A DNA stretch of 64,000 nucleotides from an uncultured Christensenellaceae bacterium (GCA_905234985.1 CAJOJQ010000011.1:1-64000); one strand, 5' to 3'; positions 25,706 through 35,394 are shown, numbered from the stretch's first letter. Notes: a model not told the origin generated them from the sequence alone. A program made the numbers and translations.

Positions 25706-26821
25706 TTGAAGAAAATGTCCAAGGCGGCCCGGAGCAACCTGCTCAACGGCAGCATTATCGTGATTACCCTGGCCGCGGTGCTGTATGTGAGCGCCACGGG
25801 CGGCGATATCGGCGACGCGTGGCGCGCGGTGCGCAGCGCGAACCCTTTTTGGATTTTGGCCGCCATCGGCTCCTGGTGCGTGTTTATGATCTTTGAGGCC
25901 ATGGGCCTGCATGTTTTTTTTCATCAGCAAAAGGTGAAGATCAGGTTCAGCATGTCCCAGCTGGTGGCGCTGATCGGCAGCTTTTATTCCGCCGTCACGC
26001 CCGCGGCCACCGGCGGCCAGCCCATGCAGGTGCTGGCCCTGAAAAAGCGCGGGATCCCGGCGGGCATTTCTTCCTCCGGCCTGGCGGTGAAATTTTTCAC
26101 GTTCCAAACGGCGCTGCTGAGCCTTGGAGGGCTGCTGTGGATCCTGAACCCGGCCATCGTCTGGGCGTGCATTGATCAGGCCAAATGGATCGTGCTGGCC
26201 GGATTCATCATCAATGGGCTGACGGTGGCGGCGGTGATCCTGCTGGCCATCAACAAGAACATTGTGCATGGAATGATTGCCCTTTTGATCCGGGCGGCGA
26301 AGGCCCTGCATCTGGTGAAGGACGCGCAGAGCTTGAGCGACCGGGCGGACAAGGCCATCGGCGATTTCCACGCTTCTGTGGATTACCTCACCCATCATCC
26401 CGTGCGGCTCTTTCACCTGTACCTGATTTCGTGCCTGCAGGTGCTGGGCCTCATGAGCATCGCCTACTATGTCTACCGGGCATTGGGCCTGAACCAGTAT
26501 ACCTACTGGGACGTGCTGACGCTGCAATTCCTTTTGTACATCGCCGCGTCCTTCACGCCCCTGCCCGGCGCGTCCGGCGCTCAGGAGGGCGGCTTCTACA
26601 TTTTCTTTCAGCATGTGTTTCCGGCGGATAAGCTGGTGGGCGCGCTGCTGATGTGGCGTTTTTTTACCTATTATTTCACCATGATCGTGGGCCTGTCCGC
26701 CGTGATTTACGACAGCGCCTGGAGCATGCGCCGCGCGGCCGGGGGAGAGGATGGATCGCCTGAACCGCAGGGAGACGGAGGCGCTGATCCCGGAGAGAAA
26801 GAACAATCGCGGCGCCCTTAA
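25706..26821 (+). CDS. YbhN/LPG-synthase-TM-like flippase domain membrane protein
   Basis: 371 residues from a TTG 5 bases after GAAGGAAGGC (ATG at 25715 is the alternative). Eight or so membrane segments; the motif SFYSAVTPAATGGQPMQVLALKKRGIP and, near the C terminus, SFTPLPGASGAQEGGFY are diagnostic of the UPF0104 / lysylphosphatidylglycerol-synthase transmembrane family. Likely moves a lipid or lipid-linked molecule across the membrane. A hydrophilic tail of about 35 residues ends the protein. Promoter-like GTGACA-18-TATACT precedes it. Confidence 0.85.
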   Translation: MKKMSKAARSNLLNGSIIVITLAAVLYVSATGGDIGDAWRAVRSANPFWILAAIGSWCVFMIFEAMGLHVFFHQQKVKIRFSMSQLVALIGSFYSAVTPAATGGQPMQVLALKKRGIPAGISSSGLAVKFFTFQTALLSLGGLLWILNPAIVWACIDQAKWIVLAGFIINGLTVAAVILLAINKNIVHGMIALLIRAAKALHLVKDAQSLSDRADKAIGDFHASVDYLTHHPVRLFHLYLISCLQVLGLMSIAYYVYRALGLNQYTYWDVLTLQFLLYIAASFTPLPGASGAQEGGFYIFFQHVFPADKLVGALLMWRFFTYYFTMIVGLSAVIYDSAWSMRRAAGGEDGSPEPQGDGGADPGEKEQSRRP

Positions 26822-26859
26822 CCTGCGTGACGGGCGAAGAATAACAGGAGGTAAATGTT

Positions 26860-27855
26860 ATGAAACGAATGATTTGCTTTGCTCTGCTGCTGGCGCTTTG
26901 CGTTTCGCCCCTGTCCGCTCTGGCGGCCAAGAGCAAGGCCAAGACGGAAGTGAAGCTGCCCAAGGAGCTGAAGCTGACCCTGACGGAGGGCAAGTTTGAA
27001 ACCTACACCCAGTCCTTCACGGGCCAGTGGGAAAGCAGCGATCCCGACGTGGCAAACGCCGAGATCGAGGTAAACACCGGCAACAAGGTCGTGCGGATCA
27101 TCGGCTATAAGCCCGGGGAGGCCACATTGACCCTGACGGGCAAAAAGGGAGCCGCCACCGTGCACGTTACCGTCATCCGGGATGAAACCCGGGATCGGCC
27201 CGTACCGGAGGCTATTCAGACCGTGATCGACATCGCCCTCGCCGAGTGGGAGGAATACGGCAATCAGAACCTGACCAACGAGGTAAAAACCAACAAATAC
27301 CTCAAGTGGTGGGGCGCCAAGTGCGAATGGTGCGGCGTGTTCGCTACCTACTGTATGGAAAAGGCCGGCATCCCCATGGCGGCGGAGGGCGACGAAAACA
27401 AGACCGCCAAGCTGACCCCCGGCCCCGACGGCGCGCCTTACAGCATCCGGGTGGGCGGCGTGGGCCGCTTCCGGGATGCCTTTATCAACATGGAGCGTGC
27501 CACCCGCATCCCGCGCCCCGGCTACCTTGTGATCTACGGCAACAACCCTAAAAAGGGCACGCCATCCAACCGACATCACATCGCGCTGGTGACCGACGTG
27601 GAGGATCTGGGCGACGGTACCTACCGGGTGTCCACCGTGGAGGGCAACTGGGATTTTGTGAACGTGAAGGAATTGAAAAAATCCAACATCGTGACCCGGT
27701 TTTGCTATGTGTACGACCCCAGAAACGTGGCCTGCCAGAATATCTCCCCCGTGACCAAGGAGGATCAGACCGATCCCGAAACCTTCAACAATTACGTGAC
27801 GCATACCGACGAGCGCCCCTATTTCGTGTACATGTTCTGCCAGACCTGGTACTGA
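26860..27855 (+). CDS. Secreted CHAP-domain amidase/peptidase with Ig-like domain
   Basis: 331 residues. Signal peptide MKRMICFALLLALCVSPLSALA; a BIG2/Ig-like beta domain follows (WESSDPDVANAEIEV...GYKPGEATLTLTGKKG, about residues 55-105); then a CHAP/NlpC-like domain with catalytic Cys in WGAKCEWCGVFATYCMEKAG and His in NRHHIALVTDVE. Probably cuts peptidoglycan cross-peptides outside the cell. RBS AGGAGG. Located 38 bp after the flippase-like gene. Confidence 0.85.
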   Translation: MKRMICFALLLALCVSPLSALAAKSKAKTEVKLPKELKLTLTEGKFETYTQSFTGQWESSDPDVANAEIEVNTGNKVVRIIGYKPGEATLTLTGKKGAATVHVTVIRDETRDRPVPEAIQTVIDIALAEWEEYGNQNLTNEVKTNKYLKWWGAKCEWCGVFATYCMEKAGIPMAAEGDENKTAKLTPGPDGAPYSIRVGGVGRFRDAFINMERATRIPRPGYLVIYGNNPKKGTPSNRHHIALVTDVEDLGDGTYRVSTVEGNWDFVNVKELKKSNIVTRFCYVYDPRNVACQNISPVTKEDQTDPETFNNYVTHTDERPYFVYMFCQTWY

Positions 27856-27948
27856 TATGAAAAGTGAAAAGTGGAGAGCTGAAAGGATAGCGCTGTGCGT
27901 GGCACGATATAACATTTCACTTTTCACTTTCCGCTTTTTACTTTTCAA
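27856..27948. repeat. Long inverted repeat with AAAAGTGAAAAGTGG arms
   Basis: Left arm GAAAAGTGAAAAGTGGAGAG, right arm CACTTTTCACTTTCCGCTTTTTACTTTTC, spacer about 40 bases containing GATATAACAT. Same design as the other tandem-arm elements but a distinct arm sequence. Confidence 0.75.
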
Positions 27949-27978
27949 TTCAAATCTTTTTTCGGAGAGCTTACTTAT

Positions 27979-28932
27979 ATGACAATCGACAAATGGCTGG
28001 CCTTGGGCCAGACGGCGCTGGAGCTGGGTTTGGTGAACGCGCTGACGGTGCTGGCCCTGTTTTTGAGCTATTCCATGCTGAACGTGTGCGATTTGAGTAC
28101 CGACGGCTGCTTTACCTTAGGCGCGGCGGTGGGCGCGCTGGTGGCGATTGCGGGGTACCCCTGGCTGTCGCTGCCCGCGGCCATGCTGGCGGGCATGGCC
28201 TCCGGCTTCGTGACGGCCATCCTGCAAATGCGCATGGGCGTGCAGAGTCTGCTGGCGGGCATCGTGGTGAACACGGGGCTGTATTCCGTGAACATGGCGC
28301 TGACGGGCAACAAGGCCACCCTGCCCATGAACAAGACCGTCACCGTGTTCACGCTGACCAAGGGCCTGCTGAAGGATACGCCCTTAGCGGGACAGTATAC
28401 TCTGATCGTGATGCTGATCGCGGTGGCGCTGGTGGTCGTGTTTTTGAGCTTTTTCCTGCGCACGAAGTTAGGCCTTGCCATTCGCGCCACGGGCAGCAAC
28501 GCCGATATGGTGCGCTCCTCCTCCATCAACCCCGCCTTCACCACCACCGTGGGCCTGTGCGTTTCCAACGCCTTCACGGCGCTGTCCGGGTGCCTCATGG
28601 CCCAGCAGCAGAAAAACTATGAGGTGAACATGGGCAGCGGCATGGTCACGGTGGCCCTGGCCTCCCTGCTGATCGGCGGCGTGTTTTTCGGCAAGCATCG
28701 GGGCGTGACGCTTCGAGCAGTGGGCGCGGTGTTAGGCGCGTTCCTCTTCCGGCTGGTGTATGCCTTGGCCCTGCGGATGGATATGCCCGCGTTCATGCTG
28801 AAAGCCGTTTCTTCCATTATCGTCATCATCGCTATTTCCGGGCCGTATCTGCGCAGGCAGCTCCCCGTGATGCTGAAAACCCTGCGGATGCGCAAGCGCG
28901 TTCCCGGCCAGGCGGAAGGAGGGAAGGGCTGA
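27979..28932 (+). CDS. ABC transporter permease, LivH/TrpY-like
   Basis: 317 residues, about nine membrane segments. LSYSMLNVCDLSTDGCFTLGAAVGALVAI and FFLRTKLGLAIRATGSNADMVRSSSINPAFTTTVGLCVSNAFTALSGCLMAQQQKNYEVNMGSGM match the BPD_transp_2 permeases that act with TrpX-like binding proteins (tryptophan/tyrosine or related substrates). No matching binding-protein gene is adjacent, although one is usually upstream. Overlaps the ATPase start (TGATG). Confidence 0.85.
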   Translation: MTIDKWLALGQTALELGLVNALTVLALFLSYSMLNVCDLSTDGCFTLGAAVGALVAIAGYPWLSLPAAMLAGMASGFVTAILQMRMGVQSLLAGIVVNTGLYSVNMALTGNKATLPMNKTVTVFTLTKGLLKDTPLAGQYTLIVMLIAVALVVVFLSFFLRTKLGLAIRATGSNADMVRSSSINPAFTTTVGLCVSNAFTALSGCLMAQQQKNYEVNMGSGMVTVALASLLIGGVFFGKHRGVTLRAVGAVLGAFLFRLVYALALRMDMPAFMLKAVSSIIVIIAISGPYLRRQLPVMLKTLRMRKRVPGQAEGGKG

Positions 28933-29726
28933 TGCTGCGGCTCAACAGTGTTTCCAAGACCTTCAATCCCGGCACCGTCAACGAAAAGCGGGCGCTGACC
29001 AACCTGACCCTGCACATCCGTCAGGGGGATTTCGTTTCCATTATCGGGGCCAACGGCGCGGGAAAATCCACCCTGTTCAACCTGATCTGCGGCAGCTTTT
29101 ACCCGGATACCGGGGAAGTATACCTGGACGGGAAAAACGTGACCATGGAGGCGGAGCATACCCGCGCCCGGCAGATCGGCCGCCTGTTTCAGGATCCCAA
29201 GTTAGGCACCGCGCCGGATATGAGCATCGAGGAAAACCTTGCCCTGGCGGCGGGGAACGGGGGCTGGCTGTCCCGTGTGTCGGCGGCGGATAAGCGCGCC
29301 TTTCGGGAAAAGCTGTCCCTGCTGGGCATGGGGCTGGAGGATCGCATGCGCCAGCCCGTGGGTCTTTTGTCCGGCGGCCAGCGGCAGGCGCTCACCCTGC
29401 TCATGGCGACCTATCATATCCCCAAGCTCCTTTTGCTGGACGAGCATACCGCCGCCCTGGACCCCGGCACCGCCGAAAAAGTGCTGAACCTCACCCGCAG
29501 CATCGTGGAAGACAATCACATCACCTGCCTGATGATTACCCACAATATGCAGTCCGCCCTGGATTTGGGCAACCGCACGCTCATGATGGACCAGGGCCGG
29601 GTGATTTACGACGTGACCGGGGAGGAGCGGGCCAGCCTGACCATTCAGGATCTGACGGAAAAATTCCGAACCTTAAGCGGACACGCGCTGGATAACGATA
29701 GGATGCTGCTTGGAATCGAGAAGTAG
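28932..29726 (+). CDS. ABC transporter ATPase, TrpZ-like
   Basis: 264 residues. Walker A GANGAGKSTLFNLICG, Q-loop RLFQDPKLGTAPDMSIEENLALA, signature LLSGGQRQALTLLMATY, Walker B LLLLDEHTAALDPGTAEKVL, H-loop MITHNM. The DEHTAALD form of Walker B is typical of this group. Partner of the permease just upstream. Confidence 0.9.
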   Translation: MLRLNSVSKTFNPGTVNEKRALTNLTLHIRQGDFVSIIGANGAGKSTLFNLICGSFYPDTGEVYLDGKNVTMEAEHTRARQIGRLFQDPKLGTAPDMSIEENLALAAGNGGWLSRVSAADKRAFREKLSLLGMGLEDRMRQPVGLLSGGQRQALTLLMATYHIPKLLLLDEHTAALDPGTAEKVLNLTRSIVEDNHITCLMITHNMQSALDLGNRTLMMDQGRVIYDVTGEERASLTIQDLTEKFRTLSGHALDNDRMLLGIEK

Positions 29727-29760
29727 CGCGGATGTTTACGCTTTGTTGAATAGGAGATTT

Positions 29761-29865
29761 GAGAGTGAAGAGTTGAGAGTTGAGATTTATATGGTTGGAT
29801 GATAAGGAAGCCGATATTGAAAGGCTATATTGCATCTCAACTCTCAACTCCCAACTCTCAACTCT
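29761..29865. repeat. Long inverted repeat with GAGTTGAGA arms (copy h)
   Basis: Left arm AGAGTTGAGAGTTGAGA, right arm TCTCAACTCTCAACTCCCAACTCTCAACT. The core begins TTTATATGGTTGG and ends GGCTATATTGCA, near-identical in layout to the copy at 23753-23866. It lies after the ABC operon. Confidence 0.85.
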
Positions 29866-29898
29866 GGAAAAAAGGTTTCGCCCTTTTTTCTTTTTTTG
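29865..29898 (+). terminator. Weak terminator before the ribosomal supercluster
   Basis: GGAAAAAAGG-TTTCG-CCCTTTTTTC followed by TTTTTTT. A short A/T-rich stem with a long T-tract. Bases 29899-30025 hold nothing I recognise. Confidence 0.5.
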
Positions 29899-30025
29899 CG
29901 CTTTTATGATACGCCCGGAAGGGTTGTCATGAGCATTTGCGTGAAAGGGAAGAAAAACGGGGGCTGAACCGGGGTGCGGAACTGAAAAAAATCGAAAAAA
30001 AGTTGAAAATCAGGTGCGAAAATGC

Positions 30026-30054
30026 TTGCAATTTGCGGAGAGATCGTTTATAAT
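30026..30054 (+). promoter_or_regulatory. Promoter of the S10 ribosomal operon
   Basis: TTGCAA (30026-30031), exactly 17 bp, TATAAT (30049-30054). Transcription should start near 30061, giving a leader of about 222 nt before rpsJ. Confidence 0.8.
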
Positions 30055-30060
30055 AATCAG

Positions 30061-30270
30061 GCTGTCTGTTTAGGGATGAAGCGTTAGGTTGCTGCTCTGG
30101 CCAGAGCAGGTAACTAACGTGGACCAGTCGGGGCAGGACCCCGGCGAACGGACTCGGACCATCCCAAAGGGATGGAAGGCGACGGGCTTCCCCGCAGGCT
30201 GGCGCTCCCTGCGAAGCGCCAAACCGGTGAGAGAGAAGACTCCCCCCGTCAGCCGAGAGTACGAAATCAA
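30061..30270 (+). ncRNA. Structured 5' leader of the S10 operon
   Basis: Paired segments visible by eye: CGTTAG (30082-30087) with CTAACG (30114-30119) enclosing the perfect CTGCTCTGG/CCAGAGCAG hairpin (30092-30109); GGGG/CCCC (30130-30142); CATCCC-AAA-GGGATG (30160-30174); a long-range GACGGG (30181-30186) with CCCGTC (30245-30250) enclosing GGCGCT/AGCGCC (30201-30220). No T-run, so it is not a simple terminator. In other bacteria L4 or another r-protein represses its operon through such a leader; which protein would bind here is unknown. Confidence 0.65.
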
Positions 30271-30282
30271 GGAGGAAAAACC

Positions 30283-30591
30283 ATGGCCAGCCAGAAAATC
30301 CGCATCAAGCTCAAGGCGTACGAGCATAACCTGATCGACCAGTCCGCCGAGCGCATTGTGGAAACCGCCAAGCGCACGGGCGCCCGGGTTTCCGGTCCGA
30401 TCCCGCTGCCCACCGAAAAGGAGATCGTTACGATCCTCCGCGCACCGCACAAGTACAAGGACAGCCGCGAGCAGTTTGAACGCCGCACGCACAAGCGCCT
30501 GATCGACGTGCATAACCCCAACCCCCGCACTGTGGACGCCATGATGAAGCTCGATTTGCCGGCCGGCGTCGAAATCGAAATCAAGCTGTAA
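30283..30591 (+). CDS. rpsJ: Small ribosomal subunit protein uS10
   Basis: 102 residues from the ATG at 30283 after AAGGAGG; a longer frame from 30172 lies in the leader. [29 protein letters not shown] and [30 protein letters not shown] are the S10 signatures. Also acts with NusB in antitermination. First gene of the supercluster. The usual rpsL-rpsG-fusA-tuf genes are not upstream. Confidence 0.97.
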   Translation: MASQKIRIKLKAYEHNLIDQSAERIVETAKRTGARVSGPIPLPTEKEIVTILRAPHKYKDSREQFERRTHKRLIDVHNPNPRTVDAMMKLDLPAGVEIEIKL

Positions 30592-30606
30592 GGCAGGAGG
30601 GCAATT

Positions 30607-31233
30607 ATGAAAAAGGCAATCGTAGGCAAAAAGCTGGGCATGACCCAGATTTTCCTGCCCGACGGCCGTCTGGTTCCGGCGGGCCCCTGCACCGTGGTGC
30701 AGAAGAAGACCATCGAAAAAGACGGCTACGAAGCGGTTCAGTTCGGCTTTGACAAGGTGCCCGAAAACCGGGTGGCCAAGCTGGTGAACAAGCCCGACGC
30801 CGGTCACTTCAAGAAAGCGGGCGTTGCCCCCACCCGGGCGCTGCGGGAATTCCGCTTTGAGGACTGCTCCGGTTATGAAATCGGCCAGGAAATCAAGGCT
30901 GACATCTTTGAAGCGGGCGAAGCCGTGGACATCACCGGCATCACCAAGGGCCGCGGCTACACCGGTCCCATCTATCGCTGGAACCAGCACACCGGCCCCA
31001 TGGCCCACGGTTCCAAGTATCATCGCGGCGTGGGTTCCATGAGCGCTAACTCCGATCCTTCCCGCGTGTTCAAGAACAAGCACATGGCCGGCCATTACGG
31101 CGTGGAGCGGGTCACCATCCAGAACCTGTCCATCGTGCAGGTGGACGCCGAACGGAGCCTTTTGCTGGTTCACGGCGCGGTTCCCGGCCCCAAGGAAGGC
31201 CTGCTGCTCATCCGCAATTCCTGCAAGGCCTGA
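30607..31233 (+). CDS. rplC: Large ribosomal subunit protein uL3
   Basis: 208 residues. [15 protein letters not shown] opens the protein; [13 protein letters not shown] and the [16 protein letters not shown] loop that reaches the peptidyl-transferase centre are present (often SHGSRYHR in relatives). RBS GGAGGGCAATT. 15 bp after rpsJ. Confidence 0.97.
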   Translation: MKKAIVGKKLGMTQIFLPDGRLVPAGPCTVVQKKTIEKDGYEAVQFGFDKVPENRVAKLVNKPDAGHFKKAGVAPTRALREFRFEDCSGYEIGQEIKADIFEAGEAVDITGITKGRGYTGPIYRWNQHTGPMAHGSKYHRGVGSMSANSDPSRVFKNKHMAGHYGVERVTIQNLSIVQVDAERSLLLVHGAVPGPKEGLLLIRNSCKA

Positions 31234-31251
31234 TGAAGGAGGAAACAGACA

Positions 31252-31878
31252 ATGCCTAACATCGATGTGCTCGACATGCAGGGCAAGAAAGTGGGCAGCA
31301 TGGAGCTGAGTGAGGAAGTCTTCGCCGCTCCCATCAACGTCCCCGCCATGCATTTGGTCGTTCGCTCCATTTTAGCCAATAAGCGCCAGGGTACCCAGAG
31401 CGCCCTGACCCGCGGCATGGTCCGCGGCGGCGGCCGGAAAATCTATCGCCAGAAGGGCACCGGCAATGCTCGCCACCATGGCAACCGCGCTCCCCAGTTC
31501 CGTCACGGCGGCGTGGTGTTCGCGCCCCAGCCCCGGGATTACGTCATCAACGTGCCCAAGAAGGTTCGCCGTCTCGCCATGAAGAGCGCGCTCACCAGCA
31601 AGCTGAATGAAGGCGCTATCGTGGTGGTAGATCAGATCAAGCTGGCCGACGCCAAGACCAAGCTGATGGCTCAGGTCATCAAGGCCCTGGGCGCCGAAGA
31701 CCAGAAGGCTCTGCTCGTGCTGGAAGGCCGCGACGAAAGCGTCATCCGCGCCAGCAAGAACATCCCCACCGTCAAGGACGCTTACGTGAACACCATCAAT
31801 GTGTATGACCTGCTGAACGCCGATAAGATCATCGTGCTTAAAGGGGCCATGCAGGACATCCAGGAGGTGTACGCATGA
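31252..31878 (+). CDS. rplD: Large ribosomal subunit protein uL4
   Basis: 208 residues. ALTRGMVRGGGRKIYRQKGTGNARHHGNRAPQFRHGGVVFAPQPRDY is the exit-tunnel extension typical of L4. In enterobacteria L4 represses its own operon, and it is a candidate ligand for the leader before rpsJ. Overlaps rplW by 4 bp (ATGA). Confidence 0.97.
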   Translation: MPNIDVLDMQGKKVGSMELSEEVFAAPINVPAMHLVVRSILANKRQGTQSALTRGMVRGGGRKIYRQKGTGNARHHGNRAPQFRHGGVVFAPQPRDYVINVPKKVRRLAMKSALTSKLNEGAIVVVDQIKLADAKTKLMAQVIKALGAEDQKALLVLEGRDESVIRASKNIPTVKDAYVNTINVYDLLNADKIIVLKGAMQDIQEVYA

Positions 31879-32171
31879 AAAATCCCCATGACGTCATCCT
31901 GCGCCCCGTCCTGACTGAAAAAGGCTACGACGGCATCGCGGACAAGCGGTACGTGTTTGAAGTGGCCATGGACGCCAACAAGATCGAAATCAAAAAGGCG
32001 CTGGAAAAAGTATTTCCTACCATTAAAGTAGCGCGGGTGAACACCCTGCGCACCCTGGGCAAAATGAAGCGCCAGGGCGTGCATCAGGGCCGCACCCCCG
32101 AAGTGAAGAAAGCCTATGTGATCCTGACGGAAGATTCCAAGCCCATCGAATTCTTCGAGGGCATGGTGTAA
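31875..32171 (+). CDS. rplW: Large ribosomal subunit protein uL23
   Basis: 98 residues. NPHDVILRPVLTEKGY and FEVAMDANKIEIKKALEKVF are the L23 motifs; a docking site for SRP and trigger factor at the tunnel exit. Coupled to rplD. Confidence 0.97.
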   Translation: MKNPHDVILRPVLTEKGYDGIADKRYVFEVAMDANKIEIKKALEKVFPTIKVARVNTLRTLGKMKRQGVHQGRTPEVKKAYVILTEDSKPIEFFEGMV

Positions 32172-32186
32172 GGGAGGAGAAGCCAA

Positions 32187-33002
32187 ATGGCCATTCGAGT
32201 TTATAAGCCCACTTCCTCCGCCCGCCGCTTTATGTCGGTGCTGACGTTCGAGGAAATCACCAAAAAGACTCCTGAAAAGAGCCTGACCGAATACCTGAAA
32301 AAGCATGCGGGCCGCAACAAGCAGGGCAAGATCACCGTTCGCCACCAGGGCGGCGGCAACAAGATCAAGTACCGCATCATCGACTTCAAACGGGATAAGA
32401 AAGACGTGCCCGCCAAAGTGGCCGCCATCGAATACGATCCCAACCGCAGCGCCTTCATCGCCCTGCTCCACTATGTGGACGGCGAAAAGCGCTACATCCT
32501 GGCTCCCCTGGATCTGAAGGTGGGCGACACCGTGATGGCCGGCGAAAACGCCGACATCAAGCCCGGCAACGCCCTCCCCGTTGGTACCCTGATCCACAAC
32601 ATCGAAATCAAGCCCGGCAAAGGCGGCCAGCTGGTCCGGTCCGCCGGCGCTTACGCCCAGCTCATGGGTAAGGAAAACAATTACGCCCAGGTGCGTATGC
32701 CCTCCGGCGAATTCCGCAAGATCCCCATGAACGCCATGGCCACCATCGGCACCGTGGGCAACACCGACCACAGCAACGTGCGCATCGGCAAAGCCGGTCG
32801 CACCCGCCACATGGGCATCCGCCCCACCGTCCGCGGCGTGGTCATGAACCCCTGCGACCATCCCCATGGCGGCGGCGAAGGCAAGAGCCCCGTTGGCATG
32901 CCCGCCCCTGTTACCCCCTGGGGCAAGCCCGCTCTGGGCCTGAAGACCCGCAAGCACAAGAAGTATTCCAATAACCTCATCGTAAAGCGTGCCGGTAAGT
33001 AA
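32187..33002 (+). CDS. rplB: Large ribosomal subunit protein uL2
   Basis: 271 residues. [18 protein letters not shown] near the N terminus and the invariant [16 protein letters not shown] (about residues 216-231) with the conserved histidine near the peptidyl-transferase centre. RBS GGGAGGAG. Confidence 0.98.
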   Translation: MAIRVYKPTSSARRFMSVLTFEEITKKTPEKSLTEYLKKHAGRNKQGKITVRHQGGGNKIKYRIIDFKRDKKDVPAKVAAIEYDPNRSAFIALLHYVDGEKRYILAPLDLKVGDTVMAGENADIKPGNALPVGTLIHNIEIKPGKGGQLVRSAGAYAQLMGKENNYAQVRMPSGEFRKIPMNAMATIGTVGNTDHSNVRIGKAGRTRHMGIRPTVRGVVMNPCDHPHGGGEGKSPVGMPAPVTPWGKPALGLKTRKHKKYSNNLIVKRAGK

Positions 33003-33031
33003 GCAGGCGCGGACAGGAAGGAGGAAACCTC

Positions 33032-33310
33032 ATGAGCCGTTCCGTAAAGAAAGGCCCGTTTGTACAGGAAGCGCTGTATAAGCGCGTTGTCGATATGAAC
33101 AAAACCGGCGCCAAGCAGGTGCTCAAGACCTGGAGCCGCGCCTCTACCATCTTCCCCGAATTTGTGGGCCACACCATCGCGGTGCATGATGGCCGCAAGC
33201 ATGTGCCGGTGTACATCACCGAGGACATGGTGGGTCATAAGTTAGGCGAATTCGCCCCCACCCGCACGTTCCGCGGTCACGCGGGCGAAAAGGCCACTGG
33301 CCGTAAGTAA
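33032..33310 (+). CDS. rpsS: Small ribosomal subunit protein uS19
   Basis: 92 residues. [11 protein letters not shown] start, [48 protein letters not shown]. Forms a 30S head complex with S13. RBS AAGGAGG. Confidence 0.98.
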   Translation: MSRSVKKGPFVQEALYKRVVDMNKTGAKQVLKTWSRASTIFPEFVGHTIAVHDGRKHVPVYITEDMVGHKLGEFAPTRTFRGHAGEKATGRK

Positions 33311-33328
33311 GGGAAGGAGATTAAAAAG

Positions 33329-33715
33329 ATGGCTACTCGTACCCGTGAAAAGGGCGCGCTGCGGGCACAGACCCGCGACAAGCGGCCCCAGGCGCACGCC
33401 AAGCACATCCGCCTGTCCTCCCGCAAGGCCAAGATCGTTCTCGATCTGATTCGCGGCAAGGATGTGGATCAGGCGCTCGCCATTCTGCAGTTTACCCCCA
33501 AGGCTGCTTCTCCCGTGATCGCGAAGGTGCTTTCTTCCGCCATCGCCAACGCGGTGAACAACCAGGATCTGGATCGCAGCACCCTGTATGTCGCCGAGTG
33601 CTACGCCAACCCCGGCCCGACCCTCAAGCGCTATGTAGCCCGCAGCCGCGGCAGCGCTTCCCCCATGCTCAAGCGCACCTGCCACATCAGCGTGGTGCTC
33701 GACCAGAAGAAGTAA
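33329..33715 (+). CDS. rplV: Large ribosomal subunit protein uL22
   Basis: 128 residues. [31 protein letters not shown] and the tunnel hairpin near [26 protein letters not shown]. The N terminus has about 15 extra basic residues ([19 protein letters not shown]). Confidence 0.97.
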   Translation: MATRTREKGALRAQTRDKRPQAHAKHIRLSSRKAKIVLDLIRGKDVDQALAILQFTPKAASPVIAKVLSSAIANAVNNQDLDRSTLYVAECYANPGPTLKRYVARSRGSASPMLKRTCHISVVLDQKK

Positions 33716-33728
33716 AGGGAGGATCACA

Positions 33729-34451
33729 ATGGGTCAGAAAGTTAATCCCCATGGCGCTCGTGTTGGTGTGATCTATGATTGGAGCACCCGCTGGTACGCC
33801 GGGAAAAAAGAATTTGCCGATAACCTGAATGAAGACTTCCGTCTTCGCAAAATGCTCAAGGAGCAGTATTATTCCGCCGGGATCAGCCGCATCGACATCG
33901 AGCGCAGCGCTTCCCGCATGACCGTCACCATGTTCGTCAGCCGTCCCGGCATGATCATCGGCACCCGGGGCAAGGGTCCCGAAGCCGCCAGCAACGGCAT
34001 GACCATCGACAAGCTCCGCGCCAACGTGGAGAAGATGGTGGGCCACGCTGTGAACGTGCGCGTGATGGACGTGCGCAGCCCCGAAACCGACGCTCAGCTG
34101 ATCGCCGAAAACATCGCGCAGCAGCTGCAGAACCGCATCGCCTTCCGCCGCGCCATGAAGCAGAGCATTCAGCGCGCCATGAAGCCCAACGGCAAGGGTT
34201 CCGAACCCGCCAAGGGCGTGAAGGTCGCTATCTCCGGCCGCCTGGGCGGCGCGGACATCGCCCGCACCGAGCATTATCATGAAGGCTCCATCCCCCTGCA
34301 GACCCTGCGGGCCAACATCGACTACGGCTTTGCCGAAGCCAAGACCACTTATGGCCGTCTGGGCGTGAAGGTTTGGGTATACAAGGGACAGATCCTGCCT
34401 AAGGCCAAGAAGCCCGCGCAGCCCGCTCCCGCGACCGAAGGAGGCAAGTAA
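33729..34451 (+). CDS. rpsC: Small ribosomal subunit protein uS3
   Basis: 240 residues. [15 protein letters not shown] start; KH domain around [36 protein letters not shown] and [10 protein letters not shown] in the C-terminal half, ending in an Ala/Pro/Lys tail. RBS AAGGGAGG. Confidence 0.98.
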   Translation: MGQKVNPHGARVGVIYDWSTRWYAGKKEFADNLNEDFRLRKMLKEQYYSAGISRIDIERSASRMTVTMFVSRPGMIIGTRGKGPEAASNGMTIDKLRANVEKMVGHAVNVRVMDVRSPETDAQLIAENIAQQLQNRIAFRRAMKQSIQRAMKPNGKGSEPAKGVKVAISGRLGGADIARTEHYHEGSIPLQTLRANIDYGFAEAKTTYGRLGVKVWVYKGQILPKAKKPAQPAPATEGGK

Positions 34452-34455
34452 TCCT

Positions 34456-34908
34456 ATGCTGATGCCGAAAAGAGTAAAGCACCGCAAGCAGTTCCGCGGC
34501 CGGATGAAGGGCGCGGCGCATCGCGGCAATTTCATCGCCAACGGCGATATCGGCCTGATGGCCATGGAACCCTGCTGGGTCACCTCCCAGCAGATCGAAG
34601 CCGCCCGTATCGCGCTCACCCGTTACACCAAGCGCGGCGGCCAGGTTTGGATCAAGATCTTCCCCGACAAGCCCGTTACCGAAAAGCCGGCTGAAACCCG
34701 CATGGGTTCCGGTAAAGGTACCCCCGAATACTGGGTGGCCGTGGTCAAGCCCGGTCGGGTGCTGTTTGAAATCGGCGGCATCGAAGAGACCGTGGCCCGC
34801 GAGGCCCTGCGTCTGGCCGCCGGCAAGCTGCCTTTGAAAACCAAGATTGTGAAGCGTGAAGACGCTCCCAATCCCAACGATATTGAAGCGGGTGGTGAAA
34901 GCAAATGA
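34456..34908 (+). CDS. rplP: Large ribosomal subunit protein uL16
   Basis: 150 residues. [23 protein letters not shown], then [65 protein letters not shown]. The start could be the ATG at 34456 or 34462. The tail is slightly longer than typical. Overlaps rpmC by 4 bp. Confidence 0.97.
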   Translation: MLMPKRVKHRKQFRGRMKGAAHRGNFIANGDIGLMAMEPCWVTSQQIEAARIALTRYTKRGGQVWIKIFPDKPVTEKPAETRMGSGKGTPEYWVAVVKPGRVLFEIGGIEETVAREALRLAAGKLPLKTKIVKREDAPNPNDIEAGGESK

Positions 34909-35099
34909 AGGCCAAGGAATTCGCAGCCATGAAGCCTGAGGAATTGACCGCGAAGATCGCCGAGCTTAAAGAAGAGCTCTTCAACCTTCGTTTCCGGCTT
35001 GCCACCGGTCAGCTCGAAAACACCATGCAGATCGCTGCCGTGAAGCGCGACATCGCCCGTGCGATGACCGTGCAGACCCAGCAGCAGCGCAAGGCGTGA
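34905..35099 (+). CDS. rpmC: Large ribosomal subunit protein uL29
   Basis: 64 residues, two helices: [48 protein letters not shown]. Starts within the rplP stop (ATGA). Confidence 0.96.
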   Translation: MKAKEFAAMKPEELTAKIAELKEELFNLRFRLATGQLENTMQIAAVKRDIARAMTVQTQQQRKA

Positions 35100-35127
35100 C
35101 CGATAAGCCGTGAAAGGAGTCAATACC

Positions 35128-35388
35128 ATGTCTGAAGTAAGAGGCATCCGCAAGACCCGCGTTGGCGTGGTCGTCAGCGATAAAATGGACAAGACCTGCG
35201 TGGTCAGCCTGTCCACCCGCGTGCGTCACCCCCTGTACGGCAAGTTCATCACCCGCACCAGCAAGATCAAGGTGCATGATGAAGAAAACGTCTGCGGCAT
35301 CGGCGACACTGTGCGCGTTATGGAATGCCGTCCGCTGAGCAAGGATAAGCATTGGCGGCTGGTGGAAATCATCGAGAAGGCGAAATAA
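35128..35388 (+). CDS. rpsQ: Small ribosomal subunit protein uS17
   Basis: 86 residues from the ATG at 35128 after AAAGGAG; an in-frame ATG at 35110 is too early for the site. [21 protein letters not shown] and [45 protein letters not shown]. Confidence 0.97.
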   Translation: MSEVRGIRKTRVGVVVSDKMDKTCVVSLSTRVRHPLYGKFITRTSKIKVHDEENVCGIGDTVRVMECRPLSKDKHWRLVEIIEKAK

Positions 35389-35394
35389 CGCCGG

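Noticed and set aside
30061..30282. Group I/II intron or transposon-associated RNA before rpsJ
   Set aside because: The region is only about 200 nt, has no ORF, splice-site motifs or catalytic domain, and begins at a promoter and ends at the rpsJ RBS, as expected for a leader.
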